This document shows positions 37,862-46,725 of a stretch of 64,000 nucleotides of DNA, piece by piece; within the stretch, counting starts at the first letter, position 1; every line of letters starts with the position of its first letter. Below the pieces are notes generated by a model, which saw nothing but the letters and a program-made list of their open reading frames with translations, had not been told where the DNA came from and did no database searches. Made by a program: the position numbers and the translations under genes. The DNA comes from Blattabacterium cuenoti STAT (GTDB lineage: Bacteria; Bacteroidota; Bacteroidia; Flavobacteriales; Blattabacteriaceae), in assembly GCF_003573915.1 (NCBI RefSeq), contig NZ_AP014608.1:1-64000 (forward strand), given 5' to 3'.

Positions 37862-39266
37862 ATGGTTAATTTTTTCCATAATAAAAATGTTGTATATAAA
37901 ATTTTAATCATTGTAATTTTATCGTTTACATTTTTTTCTAAAAAAAGATAAAAAAATAGATTCCAATTTCATCCAAAAAAAATTATCACATAATATATTT
38001 TAGAATTAATACTTAATACTACACCTAGTTTTTTTTGAAAAAAATTTAATATATAAAAAAATAAAATATTTCCTTTACAAAAGAAAATAATATTATTAAT
38101 ATCAATAGTAATGAAATTATCAGAAAAAAATCCAAATTTCATTTTATTTTAAAAAAAAATATAAAAGTAGGACATGAAATAAAAAAATATTATTGTCTTA
38201 TTATAGGTTATTTTTTTATTATAATTTTTACTTTATTTATTTAATATTTATACTATGTATTTTTTATTTTGAAATCAAAATATTTAAAAGCAATAAAAAA
38301 ATTAATTTTTTAATTATATATTATTTTTTATTACCACTTTAGTATTAAAATAAAATATTATAACTCCAATTTTGGAACCTTTCCATCCGGAAATAAATGG
38401 TCTTTTTTCAATTCTAATTTTAGTATTTTTATTCATCAGTTTATTTACTTTAATCTATAAAGGATAGTTAAAAAAAATTTCATGCATACTTTTTATTTAT
38501 TTTTCTTAGTGGATTTTTGACTTTATTTATTCGTATATTAATATTTTCTTTTGAAAAATTATAAAATTCAACTTCAGATATTTCGTTCTTAAAATTATCT
38601 AAACCCAATACTCTTATCTTTATTAAGATTATTTTCTGAAAAAAATACCAGGTACTTTACGACATATTTTAACAGTTTCAAATATAGTATAAGAACCTTC
38701 TGTTACACAATTGGCGTTAGTTCGTTGTTAACAAAAAATTAGGATTAATTTATCATGATATAGAAAAAATAAAAAATTCTAATTTTTTCATTGAAAATAA
38801 AAAAAACATCAGTTCAATCCTCATAAAAAATTAAGTACAAAAAAAGTGCTAAAATTATTTTAAAACATGTAATCCAATAGGAGCTAAACTATAGCAAAAA
38901 AAAATATCATTTACCTGATCTCCTATTGCTGATTTTATACATTTCTATCATAGAAATAGTATTGTTTTTTATAAAAAATAAAAAAAGATAAATCTAAATT
39001 TAAAAGTAGATAAAAAAATTTCAATATTTTAGTTCTAAACTATTTCCAAAAAAAACAAGTATTGTAATGATAACTGATTCTACAAAATCATCTTCAAAAA
39101 GTATAAAAAATACATCAACTTAAAATTTTGAAAAATTAGTAAAAAATATAATTGAACAAAAAAAAATAGAAAATCAATCTTTAAATGAAGATATTACTAT
39201 AAAAAAACAGTAAAAAATAAAATAAGTTCTAAAAAAGAAATTAAAAAATATTTATCATACTAAATA
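37862..39266 (+). pseudogene. Eroded 7TM-HDIG (PgpH/YqfF-type) phosphodiesterase
   Basis: No long frame exists, but collinear fragments in all three frames match the Bacteroidetes membrane HD-phosphohydrolase. They are: the start MVNFFHNKNVVYKILIIV (37862); hydrophobic pieces (38200-38480); ELS-like LSKPNT near 38598; PGTLRHILTVSNIV near 38648 (family PGTFQHSLQVANL); LGLIYHDIEK near 38739 (family ALYHDIGK) then NSNFFIEN; SAKIILKHV near 38848; a degraded IxFIxxHHG region; KTSIVMITDSTKSSSKSIKN near 39050; and a terminal LKKKLKNIYH. Many stops and shifts separate them, so the gene is dead. PgpH-type enzymes hydrolyse c-di-AMP in other bacteria. Confidence 0.85.
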
Positions 39267-39367
39267 AAATAGTACATTATAATTCTCAATTCATATATGA
39301 TAATGAAATAAATAGAAAATAAATTATTTGGTTATTTAATAGATCTATTTTAGATTTGTATTTTTTT

Positions 39368-39452
39368 GGAGAATTGCCGGAGTGGTTAACGGAACAGTTT
39401 GCTAAACTGTCGGTGTATAAACACTGCGTGGGTTCGAATCCCACATTCTCCG
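39368..39452 (+). tRNA. tRNA-Ser (GCT)
   Basis: The 85-nt cloverleaf has acceptor arms GGAGAAT and ATTCTCC with discriminator G, the anticodon loop TTGCTAA flanked by a CAG/CTG-type stem, a class-II variable arm (about 15 nt, CGGTGTATAAACACTGC) and T-loop GGTTCGAATCC. Anticodon GCT reads AGC/AGU serine codons. CCA is not encoded. Confidence 0.95.
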
Positions 39453-39477
39453 TTATATAAAAAAACGGGTAAAAAAA

Positions 39478-39552
39478 CGGGGTATAGCGTAGTTTGGTTA
39501 TCGCGCCTGGTTTGGGACCAGGAGATCGTAGGTTCAAATCCTGCTACCCCGA
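39478..39552 (+). tRNA. tRNA-Pro (TGG)
   Basis: The acceptor arms CGGGGTA and TACCCCG plus discriminator A enclose a 75-nt cloverleaf. The anticodon stem CCTGG/CCAGG carries loop TTTGGGA with anticodon TGG, and the T-loop is GGTTCAAATCC. The unusual first C-G pair is the normal identity feature of bacterial tRNA-Pro. CCA is not encoded. It starts 25 bases after tRNA-Ser. Confidence 0.95.
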
Positions 39553-39582
39553 TATTTTTATTTTATTATAATATTATTATAA

Positions 39583-39656
39583 GATCACGTAGCTCAAATG
39601 GATAGAGCTACTGCCTTCTAAGCAGTAGGTTGCAGGTTCGAGTCCTGTCGTGATCA
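39583..39656 (+). tRNA. tRNA-Arg (TCT)
   Basis: The acceptor arms GATCACG and CGTGATC with discriminator A enclose a 74-nt cloverleaf. The anticodon stem ACTGC/GCAGT carries loop CTTCTAA, and the T-loop is GGTTCGAGTCC. Anticodon TCT reads AGA/AGG, the arginine codons favoured in this AT-rich genome. CCA is not encoded. The last three bases (39654-39656) are also the reverse-strand stop codon of clpP. Confidence 0.95.
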
Positions 39657-40325
39657 TTTTTTTCCTTCTAATACTTCATCTATCATACCGTATTTTTTTG
39701 CTTCTATAGAGTCCATCCAATAGTCTCTATCTGAATCTTTTTCTATTTTTTCAATAGGTAAACCTGAATGTTTCGATATAATTTCATAAAGTTCTTTTTT
39801 CAATTTTAAAATTTCACGAACTGTTATTTCAATATCTGAAGCTTGTCCTTGTGTTGATCCTATAGGTTGATGAATCATTATTCTAGAATGTTTCAATGCA
39901 GATCTTTTATTTTTTACTCCTGCACAAAGTAAAACAGCAGCCATAGATGCAGCCATTCCAGTGCAAATAGTTGCTACATCTGGTTTTATAATTTGCATTG
40001 TATCATATATACCCAATCCAGCATAAACATCTCCTCCTGGAGAATTAATATATATTTGTATATCCTTTATAGAATCAACAGATTGTAAAAACAATAACTG
40101 AGCTTGCACTATATTTGCGACTTGGTCTTCTATTGAAGTTCCTAAAAAAATAACGCGATCCATCATTAAACGAGAAAAAACATCCATTTGAGCTATATTT
40201 AATTTTCTTTCTTCAACAATATAGGGAGTCATAAATTTAATGTAATCGCTCATTGCTAAACTACTAATTTTTTTATGCTTCCTTGCGTATAGCATAAACT
40301 CTTTTGAGTTTCTATGATTATCCAT
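39654..40325 (-). CDS. clpP: ATP-dependent Clp protease proteolytic subunit
   Basis: The 223-residue serine peptidase forms the tetradecameric barrel that works with ClpX or ClpC unfoldases. The catalytic serine lies in CTGMAASMAAVLLC and the histidine in HSRIMIHQP; the catalytic aspartate is expected near SDRDYWMDS. The N-terminus is about 25 residues longer than in E. coli, as in other Bacteroidetes. The TGA stop shares 3 bases with the end of tRNA-Arg on the other strand. tmRNA-tagged peptides and the ClpC encoded at the end of this window are likely partners. Confidence 0.96.
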   Translation of the reverse strand: MDNHRNSKEFMLYARKHKKISSLAMSDYIKFMTPYIVEERKLNIAQMDVFSRLMMDRVIFLGTSIEDQVANIVQAQLLFLQSVDSIKDIQIYINSPGGDVYAGLGIYDTMQIIKPDVATICTGMAASMAAVLLCAGVKNKRSALKHSRIMIHQPIGSTQGQASDIEITVREILKLKKELYEIISKHSGLPIEKIEKDSDRDYWMDSIEAKKYGMIDEVLEGKK

Positions 40326-40440
40326 TTTTTTTATATTGAAAATTTCATCAAAGTTACTTTCTTATATATAAAATTTTATTAAAAAAATTTATACATGCAT
40401 AAAAAATACAGAAATTATAAATTTTTAATCTAAAAAAATA

Positions 40441-41895
40441 TTGAATTTGTATAAAAAATTAGCAATACAAACGATTATATATTCGATAGGATTTGCACTT
40501 CCTAAAATTATAAATTATGTTTTTTTGAAATTTTTTACTATTGTTTTTAAAAGAGAAGAATTTTCTCTTTATACAGATATGTATGCGTTATCTTTCATAG
40601 TTATAGGCTTTCTTTCTTTTGGTTTAGAAAATACCTATTTTAGATTTTTATATAAGAAAAATTGTAACAAAGAGATTGTTTTTTCAACAGGAGTGATAAT
40701 ACAATTGTTAATTAGTTCTTTCTTTTTGATAATTTCTATATTTTTAACAAAAAATTTATCTTCTATTGCTGGATATTATCATCATCCAGAATATTTTTTA
40801 ATGTTTTTTTTAATTATTTTTTTCGATACAATTTGTATTCTTCCTATGGCTTGGCTTCGTGTAAATGATAAACCTATACAATATTCCATAATAAATATTG
40901 TAAATGTATTGGTACAATCATTTTTAATAATATTTTTATTTCTCTATAGTAAAAACTCTTTATTTTTTTCTATTTTTTTTATGAGATGGATTAATTCTTT
41001 TACAGATAAAATAGGTTATATATTTTTTGCAAACATGATTTCTTCTTTAATCAATTTATTTCTAATTTTTCCTATTTTTTTAAAAAAAGTAACTATAAAA
41101 AAATTTAATAAAGATCTTGCTATAAAAATGTTAAGTTATGGTATTCCTATTATGATAGGAACAATTTCTTTTTCTATCAATGAAAATTTAGATAAAATTT
41201 TGATTAAAAGATGTATTTCAGATGAAATTAATGGAGCTTATTCCGCTTGCTACAAAATTGCCTCTTTCATGAGTTTATATATTAAGGTTTTTAGATTAGG
41301 AATTGAACCCTTTTTTTTTAAAAAATCCAAAGATTCCGATGCAATATATTATTATGAAGAAATCATTTATATATTTATTTTATTTGGATTAATTTTTTAT
41401 GTATTAATATGCGGAAATATTAACATGTTTATGAGGTTTTTAATTGAAAAAAAATATCATATAGCTATTCCTATTATTCCCATAATAATGATGGGAAATC
41501 TTTTTTTGGGAATTTATACTAATTTATCCATATTTTATAAAATAATAGATAAACCCATTATTGGAACTTATATATCGTTAATCGGAATGTTGATCACTTT
41601 TTTGTTTAATGTTATTTTTATTTTTATTTCTACTAATAATAGTTTTATGATTCCGGCTTGGGGGACTTTTACATCTTATGGATCTATGCTTATAGTTTTA
41701 TACATTTGGGGAAAAAAATTTTTTTTACAATTTTGTAATAAAAAAATTACAAATATTATAATACATTTTATATTTGCACTTTTTATTGTTTTTATGATAA
41801 AAAGAGAAATAAAATTGAATTTTTTATTACAAATATTATATCTAATAATTATTCTTTTTTTAGAAAGAAATAGATTGAAAAATTTAATAAAATAA
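40441..41895 (+). CDS. Oligosaccharide flippase family protein (Wzx/MATE-like)
   Basis: The 484-residue protein has about 12-14 hydrophobic helices over its whole length. The start is TTG, giving MNLYKKLAIQTIIYSIGFALPKI cut here to the point that it matches the family opening (QTxxYGxxxxLPR). It belongs to the polysaccharide biosynthesis/MurJ-like flippase superfamily. In flavobacteria this gene precedes a dUTPase and a sugar nucleotidyltransferase, the same order as here. It probably flips a lipid-linked saccharide; whether lipid II or a surface glycan is not resolved. Confidence 0.82.
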   Translation: MNLYKKLAIQTIIYSIGFALPKIINYVFLKFFTIVFKREEFSLYTDMYALSFIVIGFLSFGLENTYFRFLYKKNCNKEIVFSTGVIIQLLISSFFLIISIFLTKNLSSIAGYYHHPEYFLMFFLIIFFDTICILPMAWLRVNDKPIQYSIINIVNVLVQSFLIIFLFLYSKNSLFFSIFFMRWINSFTDKIGYIFFANMISSLINLFLIFPIFLKKVTIKKFNKDLAIKMLSYGIPIMIGTISFSINENLDKILIKRCISDEINGAYSACYKIASFMSLYIKVFRLGIEPFFFKKSKDSDAIYYYEEIIYIFILFGLIFYVLICGNINMFMRFLIEKKYHIAIPIIPIIMMGNLFLGIYTNLSIFYKIIDKPIIGTYISLIGMLITFLFNVIFIFISTNNSFMIPAWGTFTSYGSMLIVLYIWGKKFFLQFCNKKITNIIIHFIFALFIVFMIKREIKLNFLLQILYLIIILFLERNRLKNLIK

Positions 41896-41908
41896 AATAA
41901 AATAAATT

Positions 41909-42292
41909 TTGCGTAAAAAAATGTATCAATCCACTTTAATTTCCAATATTAAAAAATCTATTTCCATTAATTTTTTGGAAAGAAAGTTGATTTCAACTGG
42001 TATTTTTTTTATTTACGAAAATACTAAATACTCTTTTTTTTTAAAGAAAAAAATGATAAAAACTGTTTGTATCATTCATATTACGAAAAATAAGAAGAAA
42101 CACTTCTTTTATGATGAAATTCAAATTATTATAATCAATGTTTTTCCTGAAAAAAATATAATAATTGAACCTAATAATAAAATAGGAGTATTAGGTGTTG
42201 TTAAACATGTAAAAATAAAATGGAAAAAGTGTTCTATTTTAAATATAAGTATGAGAGGAGATAATAGTTTTGGAAGTACTGGAATATTATAA
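41909..42292 (+). CDS. Degenerate dUTP diphosphatase-like protein
   Basis: This 127-residue open frame (TTG at 41909, or ATG at 41921) sits where flavobacteria keep dut, between flippase and nucleotidyltransferase. The alignment is recognisable: LERKLISTGIFFIYEN (family LxPxxRxLVxTGLxxxIP), a late IKIGVLGVVKH-like region for RIAQ, and the final RGDNSFGSTGIL for motif 5 (RGxGGFGSTG). Motif 1 (AGxDL) is reduced to STLIS, motif 2 (PRSGLA) is absent, and motif 3 (GxIDxxYRGE) reads KHFFYDEIQ. The N-terminus is shorter than usual. Loss of these residues predicts no dUTPase activity, yet the frame has stayed open. It could be a recent relic or a protein with another role. Confidence 0.68.
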   Translation: MRKKMYQSTLISNIKKSISINFLERKLISTGIFFIYENTKYSFFLKKKMIKTVCIIHITKNKKKHFFYDEIQIIIINVFPEKNIIIEPNNKIGVLGVVKHVKIKWKKCSILNISMRGDNSFGSTGIL

Positions 42293-42312
42293 CATAAAAT
42301 AAATAAAATGAT

Positions 42313-43344
42313 ATGAAAATTATAATTCCTATGGCTGGAAAAGGATCGAGACTTTTTCCACATACTTTAAATACTCCTAAATCATTGATATCTATTGCAG
42401 GAAAAACAATTTTGAAAAGACTTTTGGAAAGTTTATCAAAAATTATTCAAGTTTTTTCTATACAAGAAATTATTTTTATTTTAAAAAATTTTGAAAATGA
42501 AATAGTAGAAAAACAATTAATTAAACTCTCTTATGAGATGAATATTCATCCTGTTATATACTACCAAATAAAACCTCTTGGAACTGCAGATGCTTTGTTA
42601 AAAGCTAAAAATTCTTTAACAGGAGAACCAGTACTTATTGCCTTTTCTGATTCTTTATTTTATCATAATTTTTTTGATAAAGAAATTACTACTCACCAAG
42701 TAGATAACATTATATGGACCAAAAAAGTTAAAAATCCTCATTTATTTGGTATTGTAAAACATGATTCCTCAGGGATTATTACTCATTTTATAGAAAAACC
42801 AAATAATTATATATCAAATCTTGCTATTGTTGGTCTTTATTATTTTAAAAATAGTTTTTTTTTAAAAAAAGAATTACAATTTTTATTAGATCATAATATT
42901 AAGAATGAACAAGAAGAATATCAATTAACGTCGGTTTTAGAAAGTATGAGAAAAAAAGGAGAAAAATTCATTATTAAACAAATTAAAGAATGGATGGATT
43001 TTGGAAATCAAAAAGGGATTATTTATTCGAATTCCAAAATATTATCTATTGAATCTAAAAATTCAGAATTAATTCATAAAAAAGTTATTATAAAAAACAG
43101 TTTAATTATAAATCCTTGTTCAATCGAAGAAAATACAAATATTGAAAATAGCATTATAGGTCCTTATGTTTCAATAGGAAAATTCACAAAAATAAAAAAT
43201 AGTAAGATTAAAAAATCTATAATTCAAAATTATACAATCATTCAACATGCTAATTTAAATCATTCAATAATAGGGAACCATTCTATTTATATAGGAGAAA
43301 AAGAAAGAAAAGTAAATTTGAGTGATTACTCCGTTTTCAAATAA
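42313..43344 (+). CDS. Sugar-phosphate nucleotidyltransferase with left-handed beta-helix tail
   Basis: The 343-residue enzyme opens with the nucleotidyltransferase signature MAGKGSRLFPHTLNTPKSL. GTADALLKAKN follows in the nucleotide-binding region, then FSDSLF and the FIEKP motif. Residues from about 255 onward form hexapeptide-like repeats (NTNIENSIIGPYVSIGKFT), typical of a beta-helix. It likely activates a sugar 1-phosphate (glucose-1-P uridylyl- or thymidylyl-transfer) for surface glycan synthesis, in line with the flippase upstream. The exact sugar and nucleotide are not determined. Confidence 0.86.
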   Translation: MKIIIPMAGKGSRLFPHTLNTPKSLISIAGKTILKRLLESLSKIIQVFSIQEIIFILKNFENEIVEKQLIKLSYEMNIHPVIYYQIKPLGTADALLKAKNSLTGEPVLIAFSDSLFYHNFFDKEITTHQVDNIIWTKKVKNPHLFGIVKHDSSGIITHFIEKPNNYISNLAIVGLYYFKNSFFLKKELQFLLDHNIKNEQEEYQLTSVLESMRKKGEKFIIKQIKEWMDFGNQKGIIYSNSKILSIESKNSELIHKKVIIKNSLIINPCSIEENTNIENSIIGPYVSIGKFTKIKNSKIKKSIIQNYTIIQHANLNHSIIGNHSIYIGEKERKVNLSDYSVFK

Positions 43345-43372
43345 TATAAAATTAAAAATCCATAATTTTTTT

Positions 43373-43380
43373 TATATTTG
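43373..43380 (+). promoter_or_regulatory. Candidate -7 promoter element upstream of tatA
   Basis: TATATTTG matches the Bacteroidetes TAnnTTTG box and ends 12 bases before the tatA ATG, so the predicted leader is very short. No clear -33 TTG is present. This is a motif match only. Confidence 0.3.
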
Positions 43381-43392
43381 AAATAAAATTCC

Positions 43393-43614
43393 ATGTACAT
43401 GGATTTTGTTTCTATTTTTTCTATACCACTTGGTACTTTTGGAACCACAGAAATCGTGGTTATTGTCATTCTTGCACTTTTACTATTTGGAGGTAAAAAA
43501 ATTCCTGAATTAATGAGGGGATTGGGGACCGGATTGAAAGAATTTAAAAAAGCTTCTGAAGAAGAAAAAGAAGAAAAAAATTCAGATTCAATAGTTAAAA
43601 AAGAAAAAGAATAA
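43393..43614 (+). CDS. tatA: Twin-arginine translocase subunit TatA/E
   Basis: The 73-residue protein has one N-terminal membrane helix (about 14-30). The Tat hinge [24 protein letters not shown] leads into an amphipathic helix and a charged Lys/Glu tail. TatA oligomers form the passage for folded proteins with twin-arginine signals; TatC must be encoded elsewhere. A second in-frame ATG at 43399 gives MDFVSIF and is equally possible. In flavobacteria tatA is followed by a lytic transglycosylase, as here. Confidence 0.93.
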   Translation: MYMDFVSIFSIPLGTFGTTEIVVIVILALLLFGGKKIPELMRGLGTGLKEFKKASEEEKEEKNSDSIVKKEKE

Positions 43615-43712
43615 GAGATTTACATTCATTTTTTTTGATTAAATCTATTCTTTTTTTTTCTATTTCTTTTCTAAAAAATTTTTAGAAACTAATCAAACTC
43701 ATCAAATAAATA

Positions 43713-44816
43713 ATGGAAACGAAAAAAATAAGAAATATTATGTTTTTTGTATTCATCTTAAAAAGTTTGTTTATTCAAACAATATCAGAACCATTTTTAA
43801 AACAAAAAAATACAATTAACTTTCATAAAAACACTAATAATAATCCAAAATTAGATTTTATATATACAGAAAAATTATGGAATAAAATGTCAGGATGGAA
43901 AAAAAAAACTTTATCTGGAAAAAAAATTTCTCATAAAAAAAAAAATAACGTTAATACTAATACTGTTATTATTAATATTAATATGGAAGAATTGAAACGA
44001 AGATTAAATTTTCTAAATCAGAGATCTCAAATTAAAATACTAAAATATAATAGTATTGTACATGCGTCTGTAGAAAGTTATCTTCGTATGAGTAAATATA
44101 TAGAAAAAATTATTTCATTATCAGATTTTTATTTTCCTATGTTTGAAGAAAAACTTGAAAAACATCATCTTCCAAAAGAATTAAAATATTTAGCTATTGT
44201 AGAATCTAGTTTAAATCCTGTTGTAACTTCTAAAGCAGGAGCAAAAGGGATTTGGCAATTTATGCCAGAAACTGGAAAAATATATAATCTTGATATTAAT
44301 CATATTTATGATGAAAGAAATGACCCTATTAAATCTACAGAAGCAGCTTGTCGATATTTAAAATTTTTATATAAAAAAATAGGAAACTGGGAACTCGTCT
44401 TAGCTGCTTACAATGCGGGACCTAAAACAGTCGATAAAATACTACAACGTTATAGTTCTAAAAATAGAAATAAATTTTGGGAATTATGGGAATTTTTTCC
44501 AAAAGAAACTCAAAATTACATTCCAAAATTTATTGCCATAAATTATGTAATGAATTATTATAAAGAACATAATATTTATAAACATTATTCTTATTTTAAA
44601 TATAAATACAAAGAAACAATGTTAATTCCTATTAAGCATAAAATTTCATTGAAATTTTATGCTTGTAATTTAAATATTTTTTATCGAGATTTAATTTTTC
44701 TTAATCCAAAATATCTTGTAGATCTTATTCCTTCAGGAAATAAATTAAGATTACCAATAAATAAAATCTTATTTCTTAATAATAAGAAAAGATTTCTCTT
44801 GAAAAAAAATCCATAA
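43713..44816 (+). CDS. Membrane-bound lytic murein transglycosylase (MltD-like)
   Basis: The 367-residue protein has an N-terminal signal or anchor (about 7-25) and an SLT goose-lysozyme-like catalytic domain. The catalytic glutamate lies in AIVESSLNPVVTSKAGAKGIWQ, followed by FMPETG and VLAAYNAGPKTVDKIL. It cleaves glycan strands to allow wall growth. The C-terminal 70 residues resemble the linker before LysM repeats in MltD, but I see no complete LysM repeat, so wall-targeting domains have probably been lost. Confidence 0.9.
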   Translation: METKKIRNIMFFVFILKSLFIQTISEPFLKQKNTINFHKNTNNNPKLDFIYTEKLWNKMSGWKKKTLSGKKISHKKKNNVNTNTVIININMEELKRRLNFLNQRSQIKILKYNSIVHASVESYLRMSKYIEKIISLSDFYFPMFEEKLEKHHLPKELKYLAIVESSLNPVVTSKAGAKGIWQFMPETGKIYNLDINHIYDERNDPIKSTEAACRYLKFLYKKIGNWELVLAAYNAGPKTVDKILQRYSSKNRNKFWELWEFFPKETQNYIPKFIAINYVMNYYKEHNIYKHYSYFKYKYKETMLIPIKHKISLKFYACNLNIFYRDLIFLNPKYLVDLIPSGNKLRLPINKILFLNNKKRFLLKKNP

Positions 44817-44919
44817 AAATTAATTGTTTTCATAATATTTATATCCAAATAATAAAAAACATATTTATATGTATTATGAATTAAATTAATTTCTTAAATG
44901 AAAAATTTATTTCAAAACT

Positions 44920-45906
44920 ATGAACGAAAAAATTGAACGAAAAAGAAAATCTTTACAACTTGTATTGGAAAAAATGGATAAAATATATGGAAAGGGAACT
45001 GTAATGCAAATGGGAGATTCTCATATAAAAAATTTAGAAGTTATTTCTTCTGGTTCTTTAAGTTTAGATATTGCTTTAGGAATAAAAGGATTTCCAAAAG
45101 GTCGTATTATTGAAATATTTGGTCCGGAATCTTCTGGAAAAACTACTTTAGCTTTACATGCTATAAATCAATCTCAAAAATTAGGAGGATTTGCTAGTTT
45201 TATTGACGCAGAACACGCTTTTGATCGTATTTATGCTAAAAAAATAGGAGTAAATATAAAAGAATTAATTATATCTCAACCAGATAATGGAGAACAAGCA
45301 CTAGAAATTGTGGATAAATTAATTAGATCTGATGTTATTGATATGATAGTAGTTGATTCTGTAGCAGCTTTAACACCTAAAAGTGAAATAGAAGGAGAAA
45401 TGGGTGATTCTAAAATCGGATTACAAGCAAGATTAATGTCTCAAGCTTTGAGAAAGCTAACTTCTAGTATAGGAAAATCTAAAAGTATATTGATATTTAT
45501 TAATCAACTAAGAGAAAAAATAGGAGTTTATGGAAATCCAGAAGTCACAACAGGGGGAAATGCTTTAAAATTTTATTCTTCAATACGATTAGATATCCGA
45601 AAAGGGGTTCAAATTAAAAATGGAGAAAAAATATTAGGAAATAGAACAAAAGTAAAAGTAGTGAAAAATAAATTATCTCCTCCTTTTAGAACTGCTGAAT
45701 TTGATATTATGTACGGAGAAGGTATTTCAAAAATTGGAGAAATTTTAGATATAGGAATAGATTTAGGAATCCTTAAAAAAAATTCTTCTTGGTTTAGTTA
45801 TGGAGATCTTAAATTAGGTCAAGGAAGAGATTCTGTAAAAGAATTTTTAAAAAAAAAAGAAAATATTATAAATGAAATACAAAAAAATATATATAAAAAT
45901 ATATGA
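44920..45906 (+). CDS. recA: Recombinase RecA
   Basis: The 328-residue strand-exchange ATPase has Walker [10 protein letters not shown] at residues 68-76, Walker B in [12 protein letters not shown], loop L1 in the [18 protein letters not shown] region and loop L2 in [24 protein letters not shown] shortened here as NQLREKIG to TTGGNALKF. The C-terminal acidic tail is short. Several insect endosymbionts have lost recA, so an intact copy means homologous recombination repair is still available. Its stop overlaps the next ATG by 4 bases. Confidence 0.97.
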   Translation: MNEKIERKRKSLQLVLEKMDKIYGKGTVMQMGDSHIKNLEVISSGSLSLDIALGIKGFPKGRIIEIFGPESSGKTTLALHAINQSQKLGGFASFIDAEHAFDRIYAKKIGVNIKELIISQPDNGEQALEIVDKLIRSDVIDMIVVDSVAALTPKSEIEGEMGDSKIGLQARLMSQALRKLTSSIGKSKSILIFINQLREKIGVYGNPEVTTGGNALKFYSSIRLDIRKGVQIKNGEKILGNRTKVKVVKNKLSPPFRTAEFDIMYGEGISKIGEILDIGIDLGILKKNSSWFSYGDLKLGQGRDSVKEFLKKKENIINEIQKNIYKNI

Positions 45907-46673
45907 AAATCACTTTTTTAGGAACTGGAACATCTCAGGGAATTCCTGTTATTGGATCTAAACATCCGGTATGTTTATCGAAAAATTATAAAGATAAAAG
46001 ATTAAGAAGTTCTATTCTCATTGAAAAAAATCAAAAATTTTTTTTAATTGATTGTGGACCAGATTTTCGTTATCAAATGATAAGAAATAATTACGAAAAA
46101 TTGGATGCTATTTTCATAACACATGAACATCAAGATCATATAGGAGGATTAGACGATATAAGACCTATCAATAATATGAATCAATTAACTATTCCTATTT
46201 ATGGATTACATAGAGCAATAGAAAATTTAAAAAAAAGATTTTTTCATCTTTTTTCGAAAAACAAAAAACCAAATACTTCAAAAATTTCTGTCCATGAATT
46301 AGATAATTATAACAAATTTTTTTTTGTAGAAAATTCTAAAATTATTCCTTTATTCATATGGCATGGAGATCTTCCTATTTTAGGATTTCGTATAGAAAAT
46401 TTTGCGTATATCACAGATGCTAGTAGTATTCCTATTCAAACAATAGAAAAATTAAAAGGAATTAACATATTAGTATTAAATATACTTAGAAAAGTAGTAA
46501 AAAATTCTTTTCCTTTCTTACTTTCTGAAACTTTGAATGTTATTCAAAAAATTCGTCCTAAAAAAACTTATTTAACGCACATCAGCCATACATTTGGATT
46601 CCATGAAAAAATTGAAACACAATTACCTAAAAATGTACATTTAGCTTATGATCAATTAATTATACATGAATAA
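45903..46673 (+). CDS. MBL-fold metallo-hydrolase (PhnP-like)
   Basis: The 256-residue metallo-beta-lactamase-fold protein has the metal-binding motif [16 protein letters not shown] and a further aspartate in YITDASSI. Late histidines lie in [11 protein letters not shown]. The opening [18 protein letters not shown] and the cysteine in HPVCLSKN are typical of the PhnP/RomA-like subgroup that cleaves cyclic phosphodiesters or related substrates. It is translationally coupled to recA by an ATGA overlap, which may be only a packing effect. Substrate unknown. Confidence 0.87.
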   Translation: MKITFLGTGTSQGIPVIGSKHPVCLSKNYKDKRLRSSILIEKNQKFFLIDCGPDFRYQMIRNNYEKLDAIFITHEHQDHIGGLDDIRPINNMNQLTIPIYGLHRAIENLKKRFFHLFSKNKKPNTSKISVHELDNYNKFFFVENSKIIPLFIWHGDLPILGFRIENFAYITDASSIPIQTIEKLKGINILVLNILRKVVKNSFPFLLSETLNVIQKIRPKKTYLTHISHTFGFHEKIETQLPKNVHLAYDQLIIHE

Positions 46674-46725
46674 ATAAAAAAACCTATATAATAAAGTAAA
46701 ATTCTATATTAAAAAATACGGGTAG

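Noticed and set aside
39286..39605. Overlapping open frames on both strands across the tRNA cluster
   Set aside because: They read through tRNA-Ser, tRNA-Pro and tRNA-Arg. Peptides such as GFEPTQC and WDQEIVGSNPATP are the usual false translations of tRNA genes.
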